Of a stretch of 64,000 nt of DNA, positions 51,616 to 60,231 are shown one piece after another (position 1 is the first letter of the stretch; each line of letters starts with the position of its first letter). Both the position numbers and the translations under genes were made by a program. The stretch is from Candidatus Bipolaricaulis sibiricus (GTDB taxonomy: Bacteria; Bipolaricaulota; Bipolaricaulia; Bipolaricaulales; Bipolaricaulaceae), in NCBI GenBank assembly GCA_004102645.1, contig CP034928.1:1042153-1106152 (forward strand), in the 5' to 3' direction. The notes beneath the pieces were generated by a model that was given only the letters and a program-made list of their open reading frames with translations, ran no database searches and was not told the origin of the DNA.

Positions 51616-53327
51616 CGCACCAGGGCTTGCTGAAGCTCGTTCAGCCGGGCGTAGAGGCCGCCCTGCCGGACGAGGTGGGCGTGGTCGCCTTCCTCGACGA
51701 TCCGCCCGCCGTCGAGGACGATGATGTGATCGGCGTCGCGCACCGCGGTGATCCGGTGGGCGACGACGATCGCCGTCCGTCGGGTCAGGACGCGGCGCAG
51801 GTGGCCGAGGATCGCCTCCTCGACCTGGGCGTCGACCGACGACAGCACATCGTCGAGGATGAGGATCGGCGCATCGAGGAGGAGCGCGCGGGCGATCCCC
51901 ACCCGCTGCCGCTGCCCGCCGGACAGGGTCACCCCCCGCTCACCGACGAGCGTGTCCAGGCCGTCGGGGAAGGCGGCGATCTCCTCCTCCAGGCCCGCGA
52001 GGCGCGCTGCTTCGCGCACGGCGTCGTCGTTCGCGTCGGGGCGGCCGTAGGCGATGTTCTCGCGCAGGGTGGCCGAGAACAGGAACACGTCCTGGGGGGC
52101 CATCGCGATCTGGGCCCGGAGCTCGCCCAGGTCGAGCTGCCGAACGTCGACTCCCCCAAGGAGCACCGTCCCCGGCGGAGGATCGTAGAGCCGCGGCAGG
52201 AGCCGGACGAGGGTCGACTTCCCCGACCCGGTGAGGCCGACCACCCCGAGGGTCATCCCTTCCTCGACCACGAGCTTCAGGTCGCGCAGGGCCGGCCGGT
52301 CCGTGCCCGGGTAGGCGAAGGTGAGGTTCTGAAACTCGATCCGCCGCGAGGGGGGAAGGGGAACGGGCCGCGCCGGGCTCGTGATCTCGGGCCGCTCGGC
52401 GAAGATCTTGTCCAACCGCTTCATCGACGCCGCGCCCTGCTGGAGGGTGTTCACGATCCAGCCGATCGCCATCATCGGCCACACCATCATCCCGAGGTAG
52501 CTCGTGAACGCGACGAGTCCGCCCAGGCTCAGCGTGCCCCCCAGCACGCCCCGCCCGCCGAACCAAACGATGATCGCCGTGCCGAGGCCGGCCAGCAGCC
52601 CCACCATCGGCTCGAACACCCCCCACGCCCGGGTGAGGGACAGGTTCGCCTCCACGTTCTCGCGGTTCGTCTGGGCGAACGCCCCCTCGATCCCCCCCTC
52701 GCGGGCGAACGCCCGCAGGAGGCGGATCCCCGACAGGGCCTCCCGCACGCGCTCGGTGAGGGCCGAGAACGCGGCTTGGGCCCGCTCGAACCGGCGGTGG
52801 ATGAGCTTCCCGAACCCCATCACCGCCACGGTGATGAACGGGAGCGGGATGAACGCGTACAGGGTGAGGAGCGGCGAGATCCCGACCATCGCCGCGAGCG
52901 AGAACGAGATCATGATCACCGCGTCGGAGGCCATGAGCACGCCCATGCTGCACGAGCGGCGGACCGCCTCGAGGTCGTTCGTGGCGTGGGCCATCAGATC
53001 GCCGGTGGAGTGCTCAACGTAGTACGCGGGGGACAGGGTGAGGAGGTGGGCGTAGAGGCGGTTGCGCATGTCCCGCTCGATCAGGCGCCCCGCACCGAAC
53101 AGGAGGATCCGCCACACGAACCGGAACCCGAACACGACGACGGCGATCGCGGTGAGGTACAGGGCGTACCGAACAAGACCAGCGCCCGTCCCTGCCACGA
53201 GGTCGTCCACCGCGCTGCGCACGATGAGCGGGGCGATGAGCTGGAGGGCGTCGACCACGAACAAAGCAAGAACGCCTGCGAGCAGGCGCCACCGGTACCG
53301 CCACAGCTCTCGGAAGATGCCGCGCAT
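51612..53327 (-). CDS. ABC exporter half-transporter, degenerate-site subunit
   Basis: A 571-residue partner of the preceding protein. Six TM helices (about 10-300) are followed by an ATPase with Walker A GLTGSGKST, a canonical LSGGQ signature and Walker B LILDDVLSSVDAQ. Asp replaces the catalytic Glu. The Walker side here with the partner's LSVGE forms a degenerate ATP site, while the partner's Walker side with this LSGGQ forms the active one, the pattern of heterodimeric exporters. It is transcribed first (ATG 53327), 11 nt after TATAAT. Confidence 0.92.
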   Translation of the reverse strand: MRGIFRELWRYRWRLLAGVLALFVVDALQLIAPLIVRSAVDDLVAGTGAGLVRYALYLTAIAVVVFGFRFVWRILLFGAGRLIERDMRNRLYAHLLTLSPAYYVEHSTGDLMAHATNDLEAVRRSCSMGVLMASDAVIMISFSLAAMVGISPLLTLYAFIPLPFITVAVMGFGKLIHRRFERAQAAFSALTERVREALSGIRLLRAFAREGGIEGAFAQTNRENVEANLSLTRAWGVFEPMVGLLAGLGTAIIVWFGGRGVLGGTLSLGGLVAFTSYLGMMVWPMMAIGWIVNTLQQGAASMKRLDKIFAERPEITSPARPVPLPPSRRIEFQNLTFAYPGTDRPALRDLKLVVEEGMTLGVVGLTGSGKSTLVRLLPRLYDPPPGTVLLGGVDVRQLDLGELRAQIAMAPQDVFLFSATLRENIAYGRPDANDDAVREAARLAGLEEEIAAFPDGLDTLVGERGVTLSGGQRQRVGIARALLLDAPILILDDVLSSVDAQVEEAILGHLRRVLTRRTAIVVAHRITAVRDADHIIVLDGGRIVEEGDHAHLVRQGGLYARLNELQQALVR

Positions 53328-53338
53328 GAAGACCGGGG

Positions 53339-53367
53339 ATTATACGGGTTGGCGACCCTCCGCGAAA
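53339..53367 (-). promoter_or_regulatory. Promoter of the ABC exporter operon
   Basis: A perfect TATAAT (53344 to 53339) with TTTCGC 17 nt upstream (53367 to 53362). Only 11 nt separate the -10 from the ATG and no ribosome site is visible. Confidence 0.5.
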
Positions 53368-53385
53368 CCTGAACACGGTTGGAGC

Positions 53386-53414
53386 TTGCCGGGCTGCACG
53401 GCGAGGGCTAGGAT
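53386..53414 (+). promoter_or_regulatory. Promoter of the DUF3467 gene
   Basis: TTGCCG (53386-53391), 17 nt and TAGGAT (53409-53414) stand 16 nt before the start codon, with GGAGG between. Confidence 0.5.
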
Positions 53415-53430
53415 GCTCGGTGGAGGTGCC

Positions 53431-53712
53431 ATGGTCGCAGAACGAGAAATGCAGGTTGGAGCGGAGATGGAGACGCGGAAGGGGGTCTACTCGAACCTCG
53501 CCGTGATCTCCCATCAGCCGGACGAGTTCTTCATCGACTTCCTGCTCGTGGATCCCCAGGCCCAGACTCCGGAGCGGGGGCAGGCGATCCTCGTGTCACG
53601 GGTCATCCTCTCCCCCCGCCACATGAAGCGCCTGTACGAGGCGATCGGGGAGAACATCGAGAAGTACGAGAAGAACCTCGGGAAGATCGTCATCCCCCCG
53701 AAGCTCGGCTAG
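53431..53712 (+). CDS. DUF3467 family protein
   Basis: A 93-residue protein with the conserved core GVYSNLAVISHQPDEFFIDF, a central strand, and ARVxLSPxHxKRL-like SRVILSPRHMKRLYEAIGENIEKYEKNLGKI. The family is widespread in bacteria and archaea, small and of unknown biochemical role. ATG 53431 is supported by GGTGGAGG. It is monocistronic, followed by a strong hairpin. Confidence 0.85.
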   Translation: MVAEREMQVGAEMETRKGVYSNLAVISHQPDEFFIDFLLVDPQAQTPERGQAILVSRVILSPRHMKRLYEAIGENIEKYEKNLGKIVIPPKLG

Positions 53713-53733
53713 CCGGGCCGGCCTGTTCCTGAC

Positions 53734-53760
53734 GGGCCGTCTCCGCCGTGGAGACGGCCC
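53734..53760 (+). terminator. Perfect hairpin after the DUF3467 gene
   Basis: GGGCCGTCTCC pairs with GGAGACGGCCC (11 bp) over GCCGT, 21 nt after the stop codon. No U-tract follows. The oppA promoter begins six bases later. Confidence 0.6.
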
Positions 53761-53765
53761 CCGCC

Positions 53766-53794
53766 TTGCGGACGGGGCCATCCGTCGGTACGCT
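53766..53794 (+). promoter_or_regulatory. Promoter of the peptide-importer operon
   Basis: TTGCGG (53766-53771), 17 nt and TACGCT (53789-53794), the same -10 as at otsAB. An 80-nt leader ends in AAAGGAGGG. Confidence 0.5.
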
Positions 53795-53882
53795 CTCTGG
53801 CACCCCCGCATACATCACGACTGGATCGCCGTCTACATCGTTGCACCCGAAGTCCAGAACCCTGCAGCAAAAGGAGGGAAAC

Positions 53883-55415
53883 ATGCACCGCACGCAGGTA
53901 CAGTTTGTCGCGTTGGCCTTGGTGGCCGCGCTATCCGTTGGGGGCCTTGCCCAGCAGGCGAGGACCCTCGTGGTGGGAATCGAGTCCGACGCGCTTACCC
54001 TGGATCCGGGCAACTTCCGGCACCGGGAGACGGAGACGATTCTCCGGAACATGTTCGACGGGTTGGTCACGCGAACGCCGGACGGAAGGATCGTCCCCGA
54101 GCTCGCGGAGTCGTGGGAGCGGATCTCGCCCACGGAGTGGGTGTTCTACCTGCGCGACGGCGTGACCTGGCACGACGGGACCCCGTTCACTGCAGCCGAC
54201 GTGGTGTTCACGGTCGAGCGGACGGTGAAGGAGGGGCGCATCGCTGGCCTCACCTCGCCCCGCAAGGGGCTTCTCGATCCGGTGACGGACGCGGTGGCCC
54301 TCGACCGGCTGACGGTCAAGCTCATCACCTCGGTTCCGTTCGCCGCGCTTCCCTCGTTCCTCCCCCACACGCTCATCGTCCCCCAGCACTACGTAGAGGC
54401 CGTCGGCGACGAACGGTTCGCGGCGAACCCGATCGGCACAGGGCCGTTCCGGTTCGTGCGCTGGGACCGGGGCCAGCAGGTGGTGATGGAGCGGTACGAC
54501 GCCTACTACGGCGGGGCCACGGACCTGCCGCCCGTGGGGCCGGCGCCTCTGGACCGGGTCATCTTCCGCGTCCTTCCCGAGACCTCGACCCGCATCGCCG
54601 CGCTCCGCGCCGGAGACATTCACATCGCGACCCGGATCCCGGTGGACCTGATCCCCGAGATCGAGGCCGATCCGAACCTGACCGTGATGAGCGTGCGTGG
54701 CACCCGCAGCGCGTTCCTGGAGATGAACGTGAACCAGCCCCCGTTCGACGACGTGCGCGTGCGGCGGGCGATCAACTACGCGATCGACGTGGACACGATC
54801 GTCAAGTTCATCCTCAATGGGTTGGCGACCCCCATCCCGACGATCATGTCGCCGGATTCGCCGTTCTACGCGCCCCTCACGCCCTACGGGTACGATCCGG
54901 GGAAGGCGCGGGCGCTCCTCGCGGCGGCAGGCTACGGGGCGGGGTTCTCGGTCACGATTGACACGCAACCCCACTTCCGGGACGTGGCGCTCGTCATCGC
55001 CGAGATGCTGCGCGACGTGGGGATCGACGCCAAGGTCCAGGAGTGGGACTGGGGGCTTCTCCAGGCCGAGCTCCTCGCCGGGCGGCGAATGATGCACCTC
55101 GGCGACTGGGGCAACTCGACCCTCGAGCCGAACGACATCATGATCCCCAAGCTCGTGACGGGGGAGCGCGGGAACTTCAGCGGCTACTCGAGCCGCGTCC
55201 TGGAGGCGCTGATCGACCTCGCCGAGCGCGGGACGGTCGACCCCGAGGTCCGCCGGCAGGCGTACCAGATCGCCCAGCAGGTGATCTTCGACGACGCCCC
55301 GATGGCGTTCCTGTGGGTGGCTCAGGAGAGCTACGGCGTGAGCCGGAGGGTCGTGGGGTGGACGCCGAGCCCGGACAGCCGGATCAACCTCCACGACGTG
55401 GATCTACTCCCGTAG
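53883..55415 (+). CDS. ABC importer solute-binding protein (peptide/nickel family)
   Basis: A 510-residue SBP_bac_5 lipid-free exported protein with signal peptide HRTQVQFVALALVAALSVGGLAQ. TLVVGIESDALTLDPGN, WVFYLRDGVTWHDGTPFTAADVVF, NPIGTGPFRFVRWD and RRAINYAIDVDTIV are family signatures. There is no lipobox Cys, so it is probably periplasmic rather than a lipoprotein. The ligand (di/oligopeptide, or another solute such as a sugar or nickel) is undetermined. It leads an operon with two permeases. Confidence 0.92.
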   Translation: MHRTQVQFVALALVAALSVGGLAQQARTLVVGIESDALTLDPGNFRHRETETILRNMFDGLVTRTPDGRIVPELAESWERISPTEWVFYLRDGVTWHDGTPFTAADVVFTVERTVKEGRIAGLTSPRKGLLDPVTDAVALDRLTVKLITSVPFAALPSFLPHTLIVPQHYVEAVGDERFAANPIGTGPFRFVRWDRGQQVVMERYDAYYGGATDLPPVGPAPLDRVIFRVLPETSTRIAALRAGDIHIATRIPVDLIPEIEADPNLTVMSVRGTRSAFLEMNVNQPPFDDVRVRRAINYAIDVDTIVKFILNGLATPIPTIMSPDSPFYAPLTPYGYDPGKARALLAAAGYGAGFSVTIDTQPHFRDVALVIAEMLRDVGIDAKVQEWDWGLLQAELLAGRRMMHLGDWGNSTLEPNDIMIPKLVTGERGNFSGYSSRVLEALIDLAERGTVDPEVRRQAYQIAQQVIFDDAPMAFLWVAQESYGVSRRVVGWTPSPDSRINLHDVDLLP

Positions 55416-55422
55416 GGGCATT

Positions 55423-55451
55423 CGGGGAGGGGCGGAGGCCGCCCCTCCCCG
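55423..55451 (+). terminator. Intra-operon hairpin between binding protein and permease
   Basis: CGGGGAGGGGCGG pairs with CCGCCCCTCCCCG (13 bp, loop AGG) just after the binding-protein stop. Such hairpins commonly stabilise the abundant binding-protein message and attenuate permease expression. No U-tract follows. Confidence 0.6.
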
Positions 55452-55467
55452 ATCCTGATCACCGCGC

Positions 55468-56487
55468 GTGCTCGGCTACATCCTGCGGCGGATCGCTCAG
55501 GCCGTGCCGGTCTTCCTCGGGGTGACGTTCGTGGTGTTCCTCCTCCTGTACATCACCCCCGGGGACCCGGTGGAGCTGTACATGGGCCAGGCCGGGACCG
55601 TGTCCCCGGAGGAGATCGCCCGCATCCGCCACGAGTTCGGGCTGGACCGGCCGTTCCTCGAGCAGTACGGGCGGTTCGTGTGGGGGATCGCGCGGGGGGA
55701 CCTCGGGCGGTCCATCGTCCACCGCCGCCCGGTGGCCGAGCTGATCGGCGAACGGATCCCGGCGACGCTGGAGCTGTCCCTGTTCGCGGCCTTGATCGCC
55801 CTGCTGGTGGCGATCCCCGCCGGGGTGATCGCGGCGGTCCGCCGCTACTCGCTGCTCGACAGCGTGGGGACCCTGCTGTCCCTGGTCGGGGTGTCGATGC
55901 CCGGGTTCTGGCTGGGGCTGATCCTGATGATCCTGTTTTCGATCACGCTGCGGGTCCTTCCCGTGGCGGGGCGGATGTCCTACGGAACGGGCTTGGAACC
56001 TCGAACGGGCTTCCTCCTTCTCGACGCCGTTCTCCAGGGAAACGGGCAGGCGGCCCTCGACGTCCTGCGCCACCTCGTGATGCCGGCGCTGGCGATGTCG
56101 GCGGGGATGATGGCAATGACGATGCGCATCACGCGGTCGAGCCTCCTCGAGACGATCCGCCAGGACTACGTGCGCACGGCGCGGGCCAAGGGCGTTCCCG
56201 AGGGCTGGGTCGTCCTCCGCCACGCGCTACGGAACGCCCTGCTCCCGGTGGTGACCTCGGTCGCGCTCAACTTGGGGGCGCTGCTGGGGGGGAACATGGT
56301 CGTGGAAACGGTGTTCGCGTGGCCTGGTCTCGGGCAGCGGGTCGTGGACGCGGTGAAGACGCGCGACTTTCCGCTCGTCCAGGGGTGCGTCCTCGTCTAC
56401 GCGCTGATCTACGTCGTGCTCAACCTGGCCGCGGACCTGTCCTACGCGTTTCTCAACCCGCGGATCTCCCACGGGAAGGAGGGCTAG
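55468..56487 (+). CDS. ABC importer permease, OppB/DppB type
   Basis: A 339-residue inner-membrane permease. GYILRRIAQAVPVFLGVTFVVF at the N-terminus, YITPGDPVELYMG, FGLDRPFLEQYGRFVWGIARGDLG, and the EAA loop DYVRTARAKGVPEGWVVLRHALRNALLP. About six TM helices. The GTG start has no ribosome site, so it may depend on upstream translation. oppC-like follows without a gap. Confidence 0.93.
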   Translation: MLGYILRRIAQAVPVFLGVTFVVFLLLYITPGDPVELYMGQAGTVSPEEIARIRHEFGLDRPFLEQYGRFVWGIARGDLGRSIVHRRPVAELIGERIPATLELSLFAALIALLVAIPAGVIAAVRRYSLLDSVGTLLSLVGVSMPGFWLGLILMILFSITLRVLPVAGRMSYGTGLEPRTGFLLLDAVLQGNGQAALDVLRHLVMPALAMSAGMMAMTMRITRSSLLETIRQDYVRTARAKGVPEGWVVLRHALRNALLPVVTSVALNLGALLGGNMVVETVFAWPGLGQRVVDAVKTRDFPLVQGCVLVYALIYVVLNLAADLSYAFLNPRISHGKEG

Positions 56488-57354
56488 GTGGGATCGCGGG
56501 CGTGGCGGGCGTTTCGCCGGAACCGGCTGGCTGTGGGCGGGGGCGTGCTGGTGGTGCTGTTCGGGCTATCCGCCCTCCTCGCCCCGTGGATCGCCCCCCA
56601 CGATCCGTTGCGGGGGCGGCTCACGGACCGGCTGCGTCCCCCGAGCCTCGCCGCTGCGAGCGGAAAGCCGTACCTCCTCGGAACGGACAACCTGGGGCGG
56701 GACATCCTGAGCCGCGTCCTTCACGGAGGGCGCGTGTCGATCTCGCTCGGGCTCCTCGTGGTCGGGGTGAGCATCGTGCTGGGGGTGGTCCTCGGGCTCG
56801 TCTCGGCGTACGCCGGGGGATGGGTGGACACGGTCGTCCAGCGGGTGGTCGACGTCCTGCTTGCTTTCCCGTACCTCGTGCTGGCGATCGCGCTCATGGG
56901 CCTGTTCGGACCGGGGTTCCTCAACCTCGTCGTGGCCCTCGCGTTCAAGGAGTGGGTCATGGCGTGCCGGATCGTGCGTAGCGAGGCCCTGGCCCTGAAG
57001 ACAGCCGCGTTCGTAGAGGCCTCCCGGGCTGCCGGCGCGGGAACGCCGCGCATCCTTCTCCGCCACCTCCTCCCCAACGTCATCCCGGGGGCGGTGGTCG
57101 TCGCCACGCTCCGCGTGGGGTGGGTGGTGTTGATGGAGGCCTCGCTGTCGTTCCTCGGGCTGGGGATCCAACCCCCCCAGCCGAGCTGGGGCGTGATCAT
57201 CGCCGACGGCCGGGACTACCTGTTCCGCGCCCCGTGGATCTCCACCGCCCCGGGGATCGCGATCCTCCTGTTCGTCCTCGGCGTGAACCTTCTCGGCGAG
57301 GGGCTGCGCGACGCGCTCGATCCGCGGCTGGCGAGCGAGCGCCTGTCGGAGTGA
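56488..57354 (+). CDS. ABC importer permease, OppC/DppC type
   Basis: A 288-residue permease. WRAFRRNRLAVGGGVLVVLFGLSAL, YLLGTDNLGRDILSRVLHGGRVSI, the EAA loop AFVEASRAAGAGTPRILLRHLLPN, and LEASLSFLGLGIQPPQPSWG (here MEASLSFLG). GTG 56488 directly follows the oppB stop, and AAGGAGGG lies in the oppB end. No OppD/OppF ATPase genes follow; the next gene is convergent mnmA. Confidence 0.93.
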   Translation: MGSRAWRAFRRNRLAVGGGVLVVLFGLSALLAPWIAPHDPLRGRLTDRLRPPSLAAASGKPYLLGTDNLGRDILSRVLHGGRVSISLGLLVVGVSIVLGVVLGLVSAYAGGWVDTVVQRVVDVLLAFPYLVLAIALMGLFGPGFLNLVVALAFKEWVMACRIVRSEALALKTAAFVEASRAAGAGTPRILLRHLLPNVIPGAVVVATLRVGWVVLMEASLSFLGLGIQPPQPSWGVIIADGRDYLFRAPWISTAPGIAILLFVLGVNLLGEGLRDALDPRLASERLSE

Positions 57355-58392
57355 CTACTGAGCGCGGGCGATGATCCCCCCGCCCAGAACCTCCTCTCCC
57401 CGGTAGAACACCGCGGCCTGGCCGGGGGTCACCGCGCGAACCGGCTGCGCGAACCGGACCGACGCCTCGCTTCCCACCACCGCGACCTCCGCCGGGACCG
57501 CCCGACTCCGGTACCGTACCTGGACCTCGCACGAGAACCTGGACCGCGGCGGGGACCCCGCGATCCAGTGCAAGTGCTCGGCCACGAGGCCGGACGCGTA
57601 CAGGGCCGACTCCGGCCCCACGACGACGGTGTTCCGCTCCCCGTCGAGGGCCACCACGTACAGGGGGTCGGGGGAAGAGATCCCGAGTCCTTTGCGCTGG
57701 CCCACGGTGTAGTGGGGCAGCCCGCGGTGCTCCCCGAGGACCCGACCCCGGAGGTCGACGAGCGGTCCGGGAGGGGCCTCCGGGATCAGCCTCGGAACCC
57801 CGTCCGGAGCAAAGCACAGGTCCTGACTCTCCCGGAGCCGCGCTGCGGTGAGGCCGAGGGAGGTTGCGAGGGACTTGATCTCCGGCTTCGTCTTCTCCCC
57901 CACCGGAAACCGCGCGCGGGCGAGCTCCTCCTGCCCTAGGCCGTACAAGAAGTAGGACTGGTCCTTGGTCGAGTCGCGTCCGCGCAGAAGGCAGACCGTG
58001 CCCTCCGTGCGCCGGACCCGGGCGTGGTGGCCCGTGGCCACGAGCGGGACGCCCCGCCGGTCAGCCTCCCGGAGGAGCAGCGCGAACCGGACCTCCTGGT
58101 TGCACACCGCGCATGGGTTGGGGGTGAGGCCTGCCCGATAGGCGCGGAGTGTGGGGTCGACGACGAGCTCGCGAAACTCCTCCTGCGCCTGAACGACCTC
58201 GTGGGGGATCCCCAGTTCGCGGGCGGCCAACGCAGCCACATCCACCGAACAGCACGGGTTCTTGAGTGGTCCGTCAGGTGCCCACAGCCAGAGCGTGATC
58301 CCCTGGACCTCGTGCCCCGCCTCGCGGAGGAGGTACGCGGCGACGGTCGAGTCCACCCCCCCCGACAGCCCGACGAGCACCGGCCCCGCCAT
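57355..58392 (-). CDS. mnmA: tRNA 2-thiouridylase
   Basis: MnmA (345 aa) adds sulfur to U34 of tRNAs for Glu, Gln and Lys. The PP-loop is SGGVDS (10-15). The catalytic cysteines are Cys94 (in TPNPCAVCN) and the Cys of SQDLCF, with a C-terminal beta-barrel (YTVGQRKGLGI, AVFYRGEEVLGGG). All parts are present. It is the last gene of a cluster with the cupin (6-nt gap) and the phosphatase-superfamily gene. Confidence 0.95.
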   Translation of the reverse strand: MAGPVLVGLSGGVDSTVAAYLLREAGHEVQGITLWLWAPDGPLKNPCCSVDVAALAARELGIPHEVVQAQEEFRELVVDPTLRAYRAGLTPNPCAVCNQEVRFALLLREADRRGVPLVATGHHARVRRTEGTVCLLRGRDSTKDQSYFLYGLGQEELARARFPVGEKTKPEIKSLATSLGLTAARLRESQDLCFAPDGVPRLIPEAPPGPLVDLRGRVLGEHRGLPHYTVGQRKGLGISSPDPLYVVALDGERNTVVVGPESALYASGLVAEHLHWIAGSPPRSRFSCEVQVRYRSRAVPAEVAVVGSEASVRFAQPVRAVTPGQAAVFYRGEEVLGGGIIARAQ

Positions 58393-58398
58393 CCACGA

Positions 58399-58752
58399 TC
58401 ACGTCTCGTACTGAACGGGGATCACACACAGGAACTCAAGGGGTTCGGACCCGGCGCAGCGGAACTGGTGGTAGTCGCCGGGGGGGACGAACACCACGGA
58501 CCCCGCTTGGATGGGAACGAGGCCGGCTGTCGTGAGCACGGTCCCCCGACCGCGGAGGACGACCACCCCGTGCTCGAAGGGGTGGGTGTGGGCGGGAGTG
58601 TGGCCCCCAGGGGAGAGGGTGAACAGGCGCACCGCGAACGTGGGGGCGCCGTCCGCTGGACCGATCAGGACTCGCTTGAAAACGCCTACGATCTCGTCGG
58701 CGTTCGACAGGTCGGTGCCCTTGACCGCGGCCGTCTCTTTCACGATCACCAT
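58399..58752 (-). CDS. Single-domain cupin
   Basis: A 117-residue cupin. Motif 1 is GGHTPAHTHPFEHGVVVLRG (metal ligands H, H, E, H pattern) and motif 2 is VVFVPPGDYHQFRC. Such proteins bind a metal; the substrate is not predictable. GAGGAGG precedes ATG 58752. It lies 11 nt after the phosphatase-superfamily gene and 6 nt before mnmA. Confidence 0.85.
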   Translation of the reverse strand: MVIVKETAAVKGTDLSNADEIVGVFKRVLIGPADGAPTFAVRLFTLSPGGHTPAHTHPFEHGVVVLRGRGTVLTTAGLVPIQAGSVVFVPPGDYHQFRCAGSEPLEFLCVIPVQYET

Positions 58753-58763
58753 GGATGCCTCCT

Positions 58764-59984
58764 CTACACGGTTCTTGCCAGGAGTGGGACGTACAGCTCG
58801 CCCGGGGTCAGGGCCCCGTGGAGCCCCCGCAGCTTGAACTCCTCGGTCGGCCAGAGGAGGAACTTCCGCCTCTGGGAGAGGACGAGGTAGTCTCCGAGGA
58901 GCCGCCGCACCTCGGGCCGCGCGGGTTCCAGCCCCCACAGCTTGCGTGCCAGCGCTTCCTCGATCGGGAGCACGGTGAAGTCCTCGGGAAAGTTCTCGGC
59001 GAAGAACCCCCGGACCCGCTCGTCGTGGCCCCGGCGGACGAACAGGTACGACGCCCGTGGGTCGCCCACCGGCGGGACGAGGAGCCCGTCGCGCAGCGCT
59101 ACGTGGGCCGGACAGGACACCATGTCCGCCACCGGGTCGGCCTCGTAGAACCCGTGGTCGGCCGTGACGAGGACCGTCGCCCCGGTCGGCAGGAGCTCGA
59201 TCGCCTGGGCGAGAACGCTGAACACGTGGGCGGCCTCGAGCTCGAACGCGCGGGTGGTGGGGCCATAGACGTGGCCCAGGCTGTCCGTCGAGGGCAGGTA
59301 CACGGCAAGGAGCACCGGCCGCGGCCCGCGGAGGGCCTGCCCGAGGTGCATGAGGAGGTCCGAGGCGGTCAGGTAGGGGACCGTCTGCCCCGCTCCCTGG
59401 TACAGGATCCGGGACAGGCCGGACTCGGCGATGAACTTGGGGAGGAACAGGGTCGTCGCCACGCCGGCAGCGGCGAGGCGGCTGTACAGGGTGGACACGG
59501 TGAGAAGGTTCTGGGGCTGGATCCCAAGTTTGTCGAGCGTGTTCTCCCGCGCCCCGGGGGTGGCGAGGCGGATCATGTCGACCACGGACCCCACCTCGGT
59601 TCGGAACAGCTTGTACCCGAGCACTCCGTGGGCGACCGGGCTCAGCCCGGTCGAGAGCGTGGCCAGGGCCGCGGTCGTCGTCGAGGGAAAGACCGACGTG
59701 AGCGGAATGTAGGCCCCATCGCCGACCACGGGGGCCACGTCCACGATCCGCCGCGCGCGGAGGTCCTCCAGGCTGTGGTAGCCCAGGCCGTCCACGATCA
59801 CGCTCACGACGACGTCCGATTGCCGCAGTCCAAGCTCGTCCTTGAGGCTGGCCCCGGTCGGCGGGAGGCCAAACAGGCTCTCGATCGTCGCCGGAACGGC
59901 CGGGAGGGCGTACCGCTCGTAGTGGGGGCGCTGCCCGCCTGTGTCGTCCAGAATGCGCTTGAGCACGTGTTGCCCTGGGTTCAT
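58764..59984 (-). CDS. Alkaline-phosphatase-superfamily protein (type I phosphodiesterase/nucleotide pyrophosphatase)
   Basis: A 406-residue metalloenzyme. VIVDGLGYHSL (first metal Asp), SVFPSTTTAALATLSTG (Thr nucleophile region), HGVLGYKLF, YLPSTDSLGHVYGP and VLVTADHGFYE supply the superfamily metal ligands in order. There is no signal peptide from ATG 59984, so a cytosolic phosphodiesterase or phosphatase is likely. ATG 59984 is ten bases after a TATAAT box; longer upstream frames overlap the divergent gene. Confidence 0.85.
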   Translation of the reverse strand: MNPGQHVLKRILDDTGGQRPHYERYALPAVPATIESLFGLPPTGASLKDELGLRQSDVVVSVIVDGLGYHSLEDLRARRIVDVAPVVGDGAYIPLTSVFPSTTTAALATLSTGLSPVAHGVLGYKLFRTEVGSVVDMIRLATPGARENTLDKLGIQPQNLLTVSTLYSRLAAAGVATTLFLPKFIAESGLSRILYQGAGQTVPYLTASDLLMHLGQALRGPRPVLLAVYLPSTDSLGHVYGPTTRAFELEAAHVFSVLAQAIELLPTGATVLVTADHGFYEADPVADMVSCPAHVALRDGLLVPPVGDPRASYLFVRRGHDERVRGFFAENFPEDFTVLPIEEALARKLWGLEPARPEVRRLLGDYLVLSQRRKFLLWPTEEFKLRGLHGALTPGELYVPLLARTV

Positions 59985-60000
59985 GGCTTCGGGCATTATA
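59970..60000. promoter_or_regulatory. Shared divergent promoter region
   Basis: TATAAT (60000 to 59995, minus) serves the phosphodiesterase gene ten bases before its ATG. On the plus strand TTGCCC (59970-59975), 18 nt and CATTAT (59994-59999) could serve the mini-protein and polX. The two -10 boxes overlap by five bases. Confidence 0.45.
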
Positions 60001-60033
60001 GCCGTCGGCCCGCAGCGGCCGGAAAGGAGGACC

Positions 60034-60231
60034 ATGGCGACGTGCCCACAATCGAAGGCGAACCTCGCGCGCTGCACCTGCACCTGGCCCACCTGCCCGC
60101 GCAAGGGGAACTGCTGCGCCTGCCTCGCCTACCATCTTGCCCAGGACGAACTGCCTGCATGCTGCTTCCCGCCTGAGGTCGAGCGCACCTACGACCGTTC
60201 GTTCCGCCGGTTCGCCACGCTCCACCGATGA
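60034..60231 (+). CDS. Cysteine-rich mini-protein, DUF6485-like
   Basis: A 65-residue protein with eight or so cysteines: CPQSKANLARCTCTWP, TCPRKGNCCACLAYH, LPACCFPPEVERTYDRS. The spacing matches a small family I know as DUF6485 (C-x-C-T-x3-C-x-RKG-x-CC-x-C...YH...PaC-F). The pattern suggests a zinc or iron-sulfur site. AAAGGAGG precedes ATG 60034. Its TGA overlaps the polX ATG (ATGA), so the two are translationally coupled. Confidence 0.75.
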   Translation: MATCPQSKANLARCTCTWPTCPRKGNCCACLAYHLAQDELPACCFPPEVERTYDRSFRRFATLHR

